The notes under the pieces: model-generated
The model's database searches: none
Seen by the model: only the letters and a program-made list of their open reading frames with translations
Told to the model about the DNA's origin: nothing
Part shown: in pieces, positions 23,226 to 35,530 of the stretch
Numbering within the stretch: the first letter of the stretch is position 1
How the letters are laid out: each line of letters starts with the position of its first letter
DNA from: Silurus meridionalis
Taxonomy: Eukaryota > Chordata > Actinopteri > Siluriformes > Siluridae
Direction: 5' to 3'
Length of the DNA stretch: 64,000 bases
NCBI RefSeq assembly: GCF_014805685.1
Contig: NC_060887.1
Coordinates: 10,367,963-10,431,962 of the forward strand
Made by a program: the position numbers and the translations under genes

Positions 23226-23810
23226 TCCTTTATTGCCCTAGCATTTCGTTCTTTCCAGTCTTTCTTTGTATTCTTAATTGAATATCGAATTTCAAAATTT
23301 TCGCTCTCGGACAATCTTGGAGGTAAAGATGCTGGATGTGGAGGTCCTGGACTGGTGCAGTTAAACATGGTCTGAGGTTGTGAGACCGCTTGGATGTACT
23401 GCCAAATTCTCTGAAATGCCTTTGGAGACGGCTTATGGTAGAGAAATGGACATTCAATTCATGTGCAACAGCTCTGGTGGACATTCCTGCAGTCAGCATG
23501 CCAATTGCATGCTACCTCAAAACTTCTGTGGCATTGTGCTGTATGCTGTATGATAAAACTGCACATTTTAGAGTGGCCTTTTATCGTGGTCAGCCTAAGG
23601 CACACCTGTGCAATAATCACGCTGTTTAATCAGCATCTTGATATGCCATACCTGTGAGGTGGAAGGATTATCCTGGAAAAAAGTTTTCACTAACACAGAG
23701 TTAGACAGATTTGTGAACAATATTTGAGAGAAATAGGCCTCTTGTGTACATAGAGAAAGTCTTAGATCTTTGACATCAGCTCACGAAAAATAGGGGCAAA
23801 AGAAAAAGTG
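23226..23810 (-). mobile_element. Tc1-like N-terminal fragment
   Basis: The minus strand (23499 to 23230) reads MLTAGMSTRAVAHELNVHFS and TISRLQRHFREFGSTSKRSH, the helix-turn-helix of a Tc1 transposase. Upstream on that strand is a leader block around 23570-23655 (CCTAAGGCACACCTGTGCAA on the plus strand). The DDE domain is absent. Confidence 0.7.
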
Positions 23811-23819
23811 TTGCATTTA

Positions 23820-24364
23820 TAATTTTGTCCGGTATAGTTTTATTTGTATAGTGCTTATAACATTGCCCCAATGCAGCTTTAAAGAAGTATGAAGTAGATT
23901 ATGAATAGAAATTTCAAATTTATAAATCACTCAGATTCTTTGTCTTTGCTCCTAATAAGTGGTCTGTTTGTTTTCTTGTGTTTGATTTGTTTGCATGGGT
24001 ACGTAATAAGATACTTCCCGTATTTGTCTTTACTCACCTTTTGTGACATTCTAACATTCAACTTCCTGATTTTATTATGTTCCACCAGAAATAAATGCCT
24101 TCCAGCCAATTTACCTATTGATTTTTTTATAGACCCAACATATACTTACTATAGCCTTCAGTTTTGGCTACAAAGTATTATTATGAAGTATTATATTTGT
24201 AAAAGTCCTTTAATGGAAAAGTTCACCTTCTCTGGTCAATTACATGAAAATACATTTTCATTAAATTTTGCATTATGACATTTTGTTTACATCAGATCAT
24301 GCATATACATATGCAGACATTTAACCAACACAGCCTATTTTTTTTTTTTAACATATTAAAATAA
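23820..24364. other. Non-coding, downstream of the ictacalcin-like gene
   Basis: A dispersed repeat tail (TTTATTTGTATAGTGCTTATAA) lies at 23838-23885. The rest is AT-rich. Confidence 0.4.
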
Positions 24365-24383
24365 TTTATTTCAAACTTTTATT
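24365..24383 (-). terminator. Polyadenylation signals of the ictacalcin-like gene
   Basis: Two AATAAA hexamers on the minus strand (complements at 24365-24370 and 24378-24383) lie 100-120 bases past the stop codon. Confidence 0.6.
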
Positions 24384-24486
24384 TGCCTCATTCATTTAAT
24401 TATGCAAGATGTCTTTCTAGATGTTGGAAAAAAAATATAATTTGTATGCGCTGTTGTTGCTGGAAAGGGGGAGTCCCCAATTACTA

Positions 24487-25398
24487 TTATTTTTTGGTGA
24501 AGAAATCGTTGCAGATCATAGTAATGCAGGCAATCAGGGTGACATACTCTTGAAAGTCCACCACACCATCGGCGTTTGCATCCAAATCTTTAAAAATCTT
24601 GTCCACTGCTGTCTTGTCTTGGGATTTCTGTTAAACAAAACATACATAAAACATATGGCAGGTGATTTTATTTTTACGCTATTAATACATATAATGCACA
24701 TAATCATGGAGAATCTCAAAATCAGTCAATATATACTATATAGACAAAAGTATTGGGACACTTATTATGGGGTTCACAACAAAGTTGAAGGCACAAAATC
24801 ATTCAGAATGTCTGGATTTGGTAGTGTTAAAATTGCCCTTTCCTGTATGAGCACAAAAATTTTACAAGCACACTTTAAAATCTAGTCCAGTAACATCTTC
24901 CCAGAAGATAATTTTTTTCACTTAAGATGTTATGGTCAGGTGTCCACAAACTTTTGTCCATAGAGTGCATAAAGCAAACAGAGCTCCCAGGTGTATATCT
25001 TACCCCAAGGATGTCTCCTAACTCCGCCGTAAGCAGATCTTTTAGCTCTCCTTTGGAAAGAGTAAGTTTGTCTCCCTCCTTTCCAGAGTATTTATGAAAG
25101 GCACTGATGAGCAATGCCATGGCTTTCTGCACATCAGACATGATGACCTTTTGAAAGAGAAAGATTAAAAGTTTATATAATTTATTTGTTAGATTTCTTA
25201 CTGAACTTGAATTCTATAAAGACAGAAGACACATACAGCCTCATCCTCTTTCTAGTAGACTAAAAAGACTCAGTACTAAGAAAAATGATAGAAAACAGAA
25301 TGTGCGTAAGTAATATAAAATGTTTTTTCTCAACAGAGCAAACATCTAACGACTGTGTTTGCATGAAGAAGGATATTCTGAGCATGCATACTGTATAT

Positions 25399-25465
<67 letters not shown>

Positions 25466-25942
25466 GCCACACCTATCTTTGGCAAAATAACTGTTTTATG
25501 CTGTAATTGGCTGGAAGCATGATCCAGGAGGGAGGAGTGATAGAATAATAAGCAAAAGAATGAAGGATGGACTAAGGAGGAGTTGTAATGTTATTATGTT
25601 TTAAACAGAAGCAGAACATGGCCAACGCCCTAGTTGTTGGCTATAACAAAGAGAGCGAGAGTTACTGAACAAAGAGAAGTACAGAAAACTGACTATAGCG
25701 AACAATTAAATATTGCTCTGTCGAGCATTAGTACATGACCTACAGTGCAAGTACAAGCCATCCCCCACCCATCCTACATTTGCTTCTGTTCTTTACTTAC
25801 AATCTTTTGCATAAACTTCCCATGTCAATAAATTAATACTTAAATGTGTAAGTGAAGTGCATTCTATAGATTAAATTAGAATGGCAGTGAGAACAAAAGG
25901 CAAAGAAGATTTGAAGGACATTAAAACAATGTTTTAGTATGT

Positions 25943-25979
<37 letters not shown>

Positions 25980-26080
25980 TGAGTGAGTGAGTCAGAGTAA
26001 GTACAGAGAGCATAAATATACAGAGGGAAGGAAAAAAATCCTGCGCACCAAGAGTTAACCTGCAGCCACTGAACTTATAT

Positions 26081-26146
<66 letters not shown>

Positions 26147-26300
26147 GTATATAAAAATAAAATATATTGAATTTTATCACAAACATATACTCTGAAAAAA
26201 CCCTTCCTTGAACACATCATCAACAAGTTAGTTTAGCTTTTCTTTACTCACCTTTGGGTTTTGGGACAAAAAGCTAGACCAGCAAAAATGAAGAAGGAAA
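24487..26300 (-). CDS. icn: Ictacalcin-like S100 protein, complete
   Basis: Coding exons are 25004-25141 and 24487-24627, joined in phase 0; a non-coding exon ends at 26252. The 92-residue product begins [20 protein letters not shown], has the S100-type pseudo-EF loop in its first half ([20 protein letters not shown]) and a canonical second loop, [15 protein letters not shown], ending NDFFTKK. Donors are GGG|GTAAGA and CAAAG|GTGAGT; the acceptor is TTTAACAG|AAATCC. Length is typical for S100. The family binds Ca2+ and works as a dimer on target proteins; ictacalcin was described from fish chemosensory epithelium, which is family knowledge, not seen here. Neighbours are decayed paralogues. A small transposon lies in intron 2. 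The symbol rests on recognition by eye; another ictacalcin paralogue is possible. Confidence 0.88.
24735..24967. mobile_element. Tc1/mariner-type MITE in intron 2 of the ictacalcin-like gene
   Basis: Ends are inverted: ACAAAAGTATTGGGACAC near 24743 and GTGTCCACAAACTTTTGTC near 24941. The 230-base body has no coding. The ends resemble the terminus at 28630-28668. Copy A lacks it in the same intron, so insertion followed duplication. Confidence 0.75.
25142..26251 (-). other. Intron 1 of the ictacalcin-like gene
   Basis: It contains the (CA)n array, a (GT)n run at 25947-25977, a (TA)n run at 26081-26143, and the segments shared with copies A, B and D (for example GCCAACGCCCTAGT at 25622 and CTGTCGAGCATT near 25716). 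Confidence 0.75.
25395..25460. repeat. (CA)n microsatellite in intron 1
   Basis: About 32 CA units, in the position where copy A has only a few CA units (690-705). Confidence 0.95.
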
Positions 26301-26336
26301 AAGTAGTGAGTCAGTGGAGGTAAACCAGCCTTTATA
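26252..26336 (-). promoter_or_regulatory. Promoter and non-coding exon 1 of the ictacalcin-like gene
   Basis: TATAAA (minus, 26331-26336) lies about 30 bases before the expected start near 26300, and the exon ends CCCAAAG|GTGAGT at 26252. The block is conserved with 1142-1227, including GCTAGACC (26273-26280). Confidence 0.7.
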
Positions 26337-28269
26337 TGCAGCAGCTGAAAGACTGTGCTCTTTCCCAAGTCTGCTAACTGGTCTCTTCCCCTTTAAGCCC
26401 TCCCTCTCCATTTATTTCTGTAAAAGCATCACAGGGTTACAATTAACCCCTAATGACATCAACAAAATATCACTTCAGCTTGAGCCTTTATGTCTAAGAT
26501 GGGTCTAGTAAAATTAAATTAAACAGCTTTTGCTTTTTGTGAACTTTACAAAGCAACAAATAAATCCTAATTAAATCACAAAGAAATTAAACCTGCAAAC
26601 AACAAAGCACCTTGCAGAACACAGCCATATGTAAACTTGCTCAAACTAAATTTAAGTCGATGTCAAAAAGTGAATCTTTCAATTACTAATGCATAACTTT
26701 ATCCAGGCCATGCATTTCACACCTAGTGCTTCAGTCTTATTAGGATCACCATGACAGCATGGCTATAGAAATTATTTGTATTATACAGAAACGCAGTATA
26801 ACAGAGCGCTGCATTACAGACAAGTGTCCAATGCAGTAAGAATGAATCTAAGAAACCAAAGAAATGCAATTCAACCAGTCTCCTTTCACTATAGACACCG
26901 CTGCACTGCCCGGACACAGAATCTCTGGCAGAAGCATAAATATTGACCCCTGGTTTTCCATGTATTTCTGTAGCTTCTTTTCAGTTTGATTTGTGTTTTA
27001 GGCAAATTAAAGCAAATTATTTATTTTTGTGCAAATTCTACAGGAAAGAAATTCGCAAAAGTAAAAATTGTTTTTGAAAAAACTTAATAGTTTTGAACTG
27101 TTTTGGCTGACCTTTTCTCACAATGCCTAGCTTTTCTTGAAAAGTCTGTCTTGTCAATGTCATTGGAAGTGTACCTTAAACCAGATAAAATATCTTAAAT
27201 CGTAAAAAAAAAAACTACTATTAAGACTGCCTGAATATATTTGAGCTTGTGGAGTTTGCTACAGGTGTGGTTTGATAGCTCTGACCTAGTGTGCTCTCTG
27301 ACCGTCCAATCAAAGGACGTGAAAATGCTAACATTATTGTATGCCTGCTAGATGGCCGAGGGGATGTCAAATGAAAATCTGACTAGTTAAAGCAACAGTT
27401 TATTTTTTATGTCTTCTAAGTTACAGGTACCTGCACTGTTGATTCTAAAGCCTCAAGGCAGATTTCTTTGATCTGGGTCCCTGACAACACGTTATGGCTG
27501 AAATATGATTGTGTTATTAGAAACTCTAATACAGACATATACTACTAGAAGTAGCATAATGAAGAGAAAAGCTGTGAATGAAGAGAATAGTCTATTGGGA
27601 ATTGTTTAATACTTCATTGTAAAACTACATTAAAACATAAGTCGCTGATTCTGATAGATTTTAGGTCAGCAGAGAAAGCTAATCACACACCAAGAAATGT
27701 TAAACATTATAGTGCAGCACATGTCTAAATGATACATAGTAAGGACTTAATGAGGCTGTGCCATAAAATTCAAACAAGAGCGGGACTTGTGAGGCTCGGC
27801 CTTCATCAAATAACAGTCAGCAATTGAATCCGCCTTTCTCTTCATTTTATGACAGTAGAAAAATTACGTTTAGTATAGTAGACGTATTTACTTAGGATAA
27901 CTGAATTTGTTTAGATTGTAGAAAAACTCAACTATGAGTGTTTGGGCAGAATTTGTCAGAATTCCTTTAGCAGGTTGAAAGTGGGATAACTGAAGTCTAT
28001 CTTTTCATTTCAAAACCTAAAGGAGAGTTTAGAAAAGCTGGTGGGATGATAGTGACAATTTGGGGACTATGTTGGTAGCTTAGAAGGTTTGGCTTTGCTA
28101 AATACTTTAGCTAGTGATTTAAAGGTTCAGCAATCAGCATTCTATATAGAGTTTCTATACGTATTTCAATGACATGAAATCTACAGGAAGTATTATATTT
28201 CAAACATTTGCCTCCTTTATTTGCCAGTCCAGGTTGCTGATGTCTTGTGCTATAATAAAATTTTGCATT
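26337..28269. other. Upstream flank of the ictacalcin-like gene; duplicated block
   Basis: Positions 26740-26840 match sequence now split at 38210-38240 and 41815-41880. Positions 26990-27620 match 44930-45460 in the same orientation: GGCTGACCTTTTCTCACAATG against GGCTGACCTTTCCTTACAATG, and CTATTGGGAATTGTTTAATA in both. No open frame of interest; this may be regulatory DNA carried by the S100 duplication. Confidence 0.65.
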
Positions 28270-28668
28270 CACTTGAACTTGGAAACCCATCCTGTTTCAG
28301 CATGGCAATGCCCCTGTGCACAAAGTGAGCTCCTTGAAAATCTGGATTACATGCTTTGGGGAGGAGATCTTGAGTGGCCCGCTATAGAGCTCTGATCTCA
28401 TCCCTACTGAACACCTTTGGGATGAATTGAAACACTGACTGCACCCCAGGCCTCCTCATCTACATCAGTACCTGCCTTTCGTAACACACTTGTGGCTGAT
28501 GAACACAAATATCCATAAAAACATTCCATAATCTAGTGGAACATCTTACCAGAAGAGTGGAGAAAATTATAAGAGCAAATTGTGACTAAATGTGGAATGC
28601 AATGTTAAAAAATCACATACCATACTTATGACCAGGTGACCCAATACTTTTGGCAATATAGTGTATGC
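28270..28668 (+). mobile_element. Tc1/mariner-like 3' fragment
   Basis: A broken reading holds FQHGNAPVHK (second catalytic Asp replaced by Gly) and EHLWDELKH (the Glu motif). It ends CCCAATACTTTTGGCAATATAGTG. Related pieces are at 35930-36240, 54300-54470 and 57515-57640. Confidence 0.65.
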
Positions 28669-28699
28669 TTGGGGATCTTGTTCATCTTCCAATTTTCAA

Positions 28700-29130
28700 T
28701 TTTCTAATGTTCTTTTAGCTTTCCTTGGTAAGAGTACGTCCTTGTTCACACCAAAAAATAGAAATGACACAGGAGATGAAAGATAGAATGATTAAGACAG
28801 TGGGTTAACCAACAAAGGGGAGTGCAGAAAGGGGTACTACAGGTAGCATTTCACAAAGCCTAATATTTCTCTGCCAAGCATCCTACAGTGGAAGCCTCTT
28901 TTTTTTACACTTCTTTATCTGCTTCTGTTCTTGTGGTGCAAGACTTCCCATCTCAGTTTCAAAATCCTTCAAAGAGAAGCACATACTATAGTTTACATTG
29001 GAATGGCACTAAAACTGAGAGGCAAAATAGATTTGAAGGAGATTAAAACAATATGTATGTGGGTCTCTTCTGCTGTCCTTTGGGTTTGCACAGAGAACTG
29101 GACCAGCACTAAGTCTAATACTAAGAAAAA
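28700..29130 (-). pseudogene. S100 relic D, coding-exon remnant and exon-1 remnant
   Basis: Minus-strand similarity to the EF-hand-1 exon survives at 28712-28755: the plus strand reads TCTTTTAGCTTTCCTTGGTAAGAG against TCTTTTAGCTCTCCTTTGGAAAGAG in the intact gene. Intron marks follow (AACAAAGGGGAGTGCAGAAA at 28811; CTCTGCCAAGCATCCTACAG at 28869). The exon-1 remnant is at 29077-29115 (CTTTGGGTTTGCACAGAGAA), with its donor GT changed to GA. No product is possible. Confidence 0.7.
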
Positions 29131-29633
29131 GAAGGAAAATTTGAGTAAAAGAGAGAGGGGCCATCCATTATTTATGCATGTGACACAATGCATACACTAA
29201 CATTTTCACATTTTACATTGAATGAATTTCCAGTTTACCTGTACAAGTACAAGGTGGGCAAAAACAAGCAAACAAACTAATAGCCATCCCAAAAGATATT
29301 ATATTCTTAATTTAGTTTATTGTATGTTCTTTTCTGGAAAACCTTACTATGAAAATCTGCATCATTTACATATTTTCCACCCTAGTCTGTTGGTTACCAG
29401 ATGAGCTTCAATAAAACTTCACTGCAAACAGCCATTTCTGATAATAAACAGCAATGCTGACTAGAACCCTACATGGGGAACATCTTTTACAGCTGGGTTT
29501 AAAAAGTACAAACAAGTCTCGGGGAAGAAAATGATGGAATGGAATGCAGTGGTGAAGCATTTATAGTGAAGTGGCAGACTGGTCTGTGCATGTTTAAAAA
29601 GAAGAATTATCTAATCTAATTTAATCTAATCTA

Positions 29634-29634
<1 letters not shown>

Positions 29635-29731
<97 letters not shown>

Positions 29732-29810
29732 TCTTATTGTGCCCATATGTCTTTCTTTTCTTTTCTTTTCTTTTCTTTTCTTTTCTTTTCTTTTCTTTTC
29801 TTTTCTTTTC
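29635..29810. repeat. Adjacent (TCTA)n and (TTTTC)n microsatellites
   Basis: About 23 TCTA units preceded by degenerate TAATC units, then about eleven TTTTC units after a short spacer. Confidence 0.95.
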
Positions 29811-30524
29811 CTAATGTTCCATATATCCTTATATCTGCCATTTGAGTATTAGTGCCAAACCACAATTTTAAATTAAAGATGTAATTGAAGTGAAACTCAG
29901 AGATAGAAAAAAGGCTGATCCAGGACCTGCTTCAAATTCTCTCTGCTTGACCCAAAGAGCCCTACACCAAGGCTTGTTATGCTCTGTCTGTGATTTGAGG
30001 TCCTATCAATCTCTTGCCTTATGTAAGCTTCCAGTCTGCCTATTTTCTGTTTTTGGGGACATCACTTTGCTCCTTTCCCATACTGTGAATTCCATTATTC
30101 ATCCTCTCACTGCAGCACAAGATGGCATTGCCCAATATATTCCCTTTTACCGAAAGAGGAAGTTGCACTCTTTTTCCTTTGTTTACCAAGGACAGTGGTT
30201 GTTGTTGCACTTCCTTGGCATTATTAGCTTTCTGTTCTCATGCACCCTTTAAACATTTGTCCATTGGGCACTTTTTTGCCCCAATTATAACATATACTGT
30301 GTTATTTGTATTTTGTTTTGGTCACGTCTCATGGTCCTCTTTGTTTGCCGAGTGTTTCAAGCAATTAGATGCTTGTGGGTTTCCAAGTTTTGTAGTTTGT
30401 GTTTACTTTGTTGTCTAGCTTACAACCCTTTTTTCATGCTTGTCTCCTAAATGATCACTTGCAGGCAGTTTACTTTTTAATGTCCAGTATCACTATGGAA
30501 AAGCTGATGGAATACAAAAAAAAA

Positions 30525-30561
30525 AACGCCCTAAAGCGACAAGGCATGCATGTTAGTATGA

Positions 30562-30621
<60 letters not shown>

Positions 30622-30658
30622 CGCCCTAAAGCCACAAGGCATGCATGTTAGTATGACT

Positions 30659-30703
<45 letters not shown>

Positions 30704-30715
30704 GCAAACACACAT
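30525..30715. repeat. Tandem duplication of a 94-base unit containing (CA)n
   Basis: AAACGCCCTAAAGCGACAAG...GTTAGTATGACTCACACAC at 30526-30570 recurs with one substitution (GCGAC to GCCAC) at 30619-30664, each followed by a (CA)n array. Confidence 0.9.
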
Positions 30716-30862
30716 GCCTGGTGATTCAGCTTCGGCTGCATGTCTGTGGTAGTTGCACTATTGTCTTGGCAACAGGCAGACTACTATGTTTCTATGATGC
30801 TGGTTTTGATTATTGACATGACAACACAAATAGAGTCACAAGGCAAAAGGAACTAAGATTTA

Positions 30863-30899
<37 letters not shown>

Positions 30900-31692
30900 A
30901 TACAAAAAAACCCTTTCTTTCTTGGGGGAAATTTTGAGAGAAAGAGAAAGAATGGTGGTTGTTGAATTGTGGTTTGAAGAATACAATGAAAAAAGGGAGA
31001 ACCTTATTTACCTGGCAAAATATAGTAGTGACAGAAAATGAAAACTATGAGGGGTTAGTGGAAAAAAGGGTTAGAGTAAGGGTTAGTGGAAAAAAACAAG
31101 TTAGGGAGGAGCAGCGGGAGTGGAGAAGGAAGTATCCTCATGTAACCCCTTGCCACTCCACCTTCAACACACCCCCTTCCTTTTACATAACATGGGAATG
31201 AATCACTGGATCAGACTTTAACTCTAATTTGTGGCACAACCAGTGCTTTGTGCAGGCTTGCACAGAGTCTAAAGATGCTGTATTGTATCTTTTTTTTAGC
31301 AGATTTAAATGACTTATTTTAATTTACTTATAGTTATCCTTATTTTTTGGGAGGTTAACATGCATCTGATATTATAATCTTTAAAGAGCAATACACAGGT
31401 CCTGGCAGCATGTTTGGGCCTAATGACATGGGGATTTTATGAAAATTATCTGACTGTTCAGTGTTTCTTAATAGCATGCTGTCAGTTAACAGATTCAAAA
31501 CAAGTATGGGCACGTCTTCCCTGTCATGAGTCCTGCTGTATTTAAAATTAGGAACATTAGAAATGATAGTGGTTTCTTTACATATCAAATAATTTAGTAC
31601 AGTGGGGAAAATAATTATTTGAATGATTATTCCATTACTACTACCTGTTTTGGTGTCACTCTGGTAACAGGCCTCGCATCATATTAATATTA

Positions 31693-32055
31693 GGGCTGTC
31701 AATTGATTAAAATATTTTATCGCAACTTGATCGCACATTTCTACCTGTTCTAAATTTACCATATATTAATACTTTATGTTAAAGTAACCGTTGCTATGTT
31801 TCCACATGGACAGTTAATGAGGTAATACTGGCGCAACTGTACCTCTACTAACTTTTATACCGATTACATCAGATATAAGTAATAAATAATATAAATAATC
31901 AGAGCTTTGATGTGGACTGATTCATGCAATCGACATTTCAAGCTTTCTATTAGATATATTTATTATGTATGTGCGGCAAGTATTTACTGAGATTCAGGTT
32001 AGGTTTTGTATGTGTTTGTGAAGGTACACGACACAGCAGAGAGCGCACCCAGGAC
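31693..32055 (-). mobile_element. Truncated copy of the TTAA-type element
   Basis: GGGCTGTCAATTGATTAAAATATTTTATCGCAACTTGATCGCACAT matches the complement of 2570-2618, and later parts (GTTTCCACATGGACAGTTAA; CAGAGAGCGCACCC) match 2105-2350 in inverse order. The other terminus is missing. Confidence 0.65.
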
Positions 32056-32069
32056 AAGAACCAGTTGTG

Positions 32070-32605
32070 TCCCAGCTCATGAATATTATGGAACTTCAAT
32101 AAAGTAGATGCTAACTCTGCAAACATCCCGAACCATCTAGAGACGTACCAGCACTATTTGAATCCCACTTCATGTAGAGTTTGGACATTGGACCTCTTCG
32201 AATGTTTAAAGGCTCTGGCATGGAAGAGTTGATGTTGAATTTATAATGATCTCAAATGTTTAGCTATTTTATGAGTTGCTCCTGGTTCCACAACATCAAC
32301 TGACTGTACAAGACTGTAGAAAGGACATCTGATACTCATAGTAGTTCTCACTTTCCATTTTGTATTGTTTTAAAATTAATAATCACACTTTTTATCACCC
32401 AAATGAGGATGGGTTCCCCTTTTGAGTCTGGTTCCTCTAAAGGTTTCTTCCTCATAACATTAAGGGAGTTTTTTCTTGCCACAGTCGTCCAGTCGGCTGC
32501 TCATCAGGGATAAATACACATCAATCACTTAAATTGTTAAATTCTGTAAAGCTGCTTTAAAACATTGTCCATTGTGAAAAGCACTCTAGAAATAAAATTT
32601 GGATC
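32070..32605. repeat. Dispersed fish-type repeat
   Basis: It contains ATGAGGATGGGTTCCCCTTT, CTCTAAAGGTTTCTTCCTCA and a tail GTAAAGCTGCTTTAAAACATTG that matches, inverted, the tail at 4385-4405. I know this type as common in fish genomes but cannot assign a class. Confidence 0.55.
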
Positions 32606-32807
32606 TCTGTGATTATAGAATGGATGATGGTAGCAGTTGGGATTGATTAAGTATGTCCGAAACTGCATGTGTAACAGTCTCTAGAGATTACATAGAATGG
32701 TGCGAAAAAACAAAAAACATCGAGCGAATAACGAGCAAAATGCCTTGTTGATGAGATATAAAGGAGACCAGCCTGGTCCGAGCTGACAGGAAGTCTATAG
32801 TAAACTT

Positions 32808-32905
32808 TCTTTCGGCTTTTCCCATTAGTGGTCACCACAGCGGATCATCAGCATGTTTGATTTGGCACGTTTTTACACTGGATGCCCTTCCTAATGCAAT
32901 AATAA
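32808..32905 (-). mobile_element. RTE-related 3' tail
   Basis: TTTCGGCTTTTCCCATTAGTGGTCACCACAGCGGATCATC resembles the RTE 3' end at 61065-61090 but is a different subfamily (ends CACTGGATGCCCTTCC). Confidence 0.55.
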
Positions 32906-33699
32906 GTAATCCTAATTACTTTAACTTCACTACATTTGCATTAATTTGTTTTGATTACCACTTGGTGGTGTTTACTTAGCATGAACATACAGCGTCAGTT
33001 CAACAGCAAGCAGAACATTTCAAGAGGAATAAATGATGGAAGAAAATCCTGACTCAGATGAATGTTGTTTTCTAATGAAATTCTGCAACCTACACTGAGT
33101 TTTTTTTTTTAACTAATGCTAATTATCTAGGTCTGTTCTATATTCTGTGTATTAAACCATCCTCTCTATGTGCAACATGTACTTTTGGTCAGCAATTACT
33201 GTGCCATACATAAGTGCACTTCATATACTACAATGTGTGTAACAACTGACAGTAAATCATTTGTTTCATTCCATTCTTCAGTGAAAAAGGGAGTGCTAAA
33301 GGACTGCCACTGACCTGATATTGTTTGATACCATTTTTAGCTCAACAGTGGTACATGGCAGCAAAAGGCCAAAGTGATATTACTGCTCAGCCATAAGTCC
33401 ATCATGTGGAGATATTTGTTCTTGTTATAGAAAATTCATGTGCATATATTTTGCGAAGTGTTTTGTTTTTTCAAAGGCAGTTCTGTTCTAATACGTCTCA
33501 AGACAGATCTACCACATGGTATTAATTTAGTTGTATGAAACAAACAGCTTTTACCACCTCTGTTAAAAAACAACGTGTACACCCTTTTAGGCAGAAAGCC
33601 GAAGGATTAGTTCACTAATGCATTTGTGTGTGGCTACTTATTTATTTGAAAAACATCTTATTTTATGATGTGTTTTTCGGTTTTACCGAACATTTACCG

Positions 33700-33771
<72 letters not shown>

Positions 33772-34020
33772 AAGAGCATAAATGAGTTTGGAATTAGATA
33801 TAGATGAAAAGAAAAAAGCTATAGTCAAATGGATAAAATAGAAAGCGCAAATAAATGTCTCATTTACTTTAAATTGTATACGTTTCATTTATATAAATTT
33901 TTATTTGTAAAGCACTTTTAACAATGGACATTCTCAAAGAAGCTTAACAGAGATAACATGAATATAAGTTATATAAAATAATGTATAAATACTATATATA
34001 CTACATTTTGTGCCTATAAG
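32906..34020. other. Non-coding with one microsatellite
   Basis: (CA)n at 33702-33769. A dispersed repeat tail (TTATTTGTAAAGCACTTTTAACAATGG) lies at 33900-33950. Confidence 0.55.
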
Positions 34021-34245
34021 TTCTATCCCTTTCTTCTTCTTTTTTCTTCTTCTTTTGGCTGCTCTCATTAGGGGGTTGCCACAGCAGATCATTGGTCTCT
34101 ATACCTCCCTGTCCTCTACATTTGCCCCTTTTAAACCAAATACCTGCATGTCTTTCCTCACCACATCCATGAACCTCCTCTTTAGTCTTCCTCTTTTTCT
34201 CCTTCCTGGTGGTTCCATCCTAAGCATTCTCCTACTGATATAATA
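34020..34245 (-). mobile_element. RTE-type LINE 3' fragment
   Basis: CTTCTTCTTTTGGCTGCTCTCATTAGGGGG at 34045-34075, with CTTCCTGGTGGTTCCATCCTAAGCATTCT at 34202, matches the RTE tail at 9920-10090. Only about 220 bases remain. Confidence 0.7.
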
Positions 34246-35530
34246 ATAATAGTTATATCCTTATACTCCTTATAAAAGTTTTTCTCTAATGAGTGAGCCA
34301 GTGGCAAGGAAGAACTCTTTGAGATGGCATGAGAAAGAAGCCTTGAGAGGACCAGACTTAAAAGGGAACCCATCCTCATCTGGGTGGCACCGAATGTTCT
34401 TTCATTACAGTTCATCATTGTTAAGGTGTGCTGTTCACTTAATAGGGACACTTAAATACAGAAATGTTCATGAACAGGTCCTGAAGCCATTGTAGTAGAC
34501 TGCTGATATTAATTACATTCCAAATTCATCCTCAAAATTCTTGAGCTGCACAATGGCTTCATGGATCTTTAGGTTGTTAATATGAAATAATCCTTAGCTG
34601 CACAGAGTGGTCTCTAAATGAAGAGAACTCTATTGAGCGGTAGGGTTTCAGGATGAATTGTGCAGGTCTAAAGATAAAAAAAGAACAGGAGCACTGTACA
34701 TTTTATCTACTGGGAAATAAAAAAAAAAATTACAGTGTGATTGCTTAGTCACTGTGTTTAAATTTTTAACTCAGGCGTCTTTTCTTCTGTGCAAACTGAC
34801 TGTTGCGTGCAGACGTGCAGAGTTGTAACAGGTTCCTGCATGCAATGTAAAAAAAAAGATAATTGCATGCCCTCTGGTACAGTAGATGGTGAAAAACATT
34901 AAAAATCTTGGAAAAAGCAACAGTGTGTATAAATCTAAGCCCAATTGGCCCAATTTATGTCCCAAATATCTAATAAATTTTCTTACTAGAACAGAAACCA
35001 TTTTGAAAAAAGCTCTTCATATGCTTTTACATAATTATTATGTATTAATTATTGTTTTATTATAATTATTCTATAACTATTATTTTATTATATTTTTATA
35101 ATAATATATTTTTGGTGCCATCTGGTGAATTGCATTTCAGTAATGCTGAAAAAGATGAGAATATTATTTTATCTTTGGTATCTTACTTTTTTATCTTCTG
35201 CTTGAGTTTTTATTTTACTCTTTCCCTCATTCATTCATACATTGACCACTGCACCAGGACATTGTTTATCAAAACTGTAGTCATTGTGAAGTCGTGCTAC
35301 TGTTAAGGTGTAGAGTTCCAAGCTTTCATATGTTTACTCTTATTGTTATCAATTCCCAGCCCGTTTCTATGTATTTGTTCTTCGAATAGCCACAGTAACC
35401 TGATTGTAGTAATCTGACTCATTGCCATCATTTTGATTTTTCTATCAGTTAAATCTTGCTTTCCTTTGTATTTACTTGCAAATGTTGAAAACCTGTAAAA
35501 TACAAATCCAGCAGATTAGTAGTGACGCCA
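34246..35530. other. Non-coding, AT-rich
   Basis: No domain, repeat family or splice-supported exon recognised. Confidence 0.4.

Larger units (their letters stand above)
29131..31692. other. Non-coding, microsatellite-rich
   Basis: (TCTA)n at 29635-29728, (TTTTC)n at 29753-29810, (CA)n at 30563-30616 and 30663-30702, (GA)n at 30867-30898. A 94-base tandem duplication lies at 30525-30715. Open frames at 29890-30418 have no recognisable domain. Confidence 0.6.

Noticed and set aside
29890..30418. Two long plus-strand open frames
   Set aside because: No domain, start context, splice support or homology by eye; likely chance frames.
30560..30702. Possible CRISPR-like repeat-spacer pattern
   Set aside because: Only two units with (CA)n between, in a vertebrate genome; simple tandem duplication.
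31060..31100. Interstitial telomere-like GGGTTAG motifs
   Set aside because: Only three irregular units, too few for a telomeric relic.
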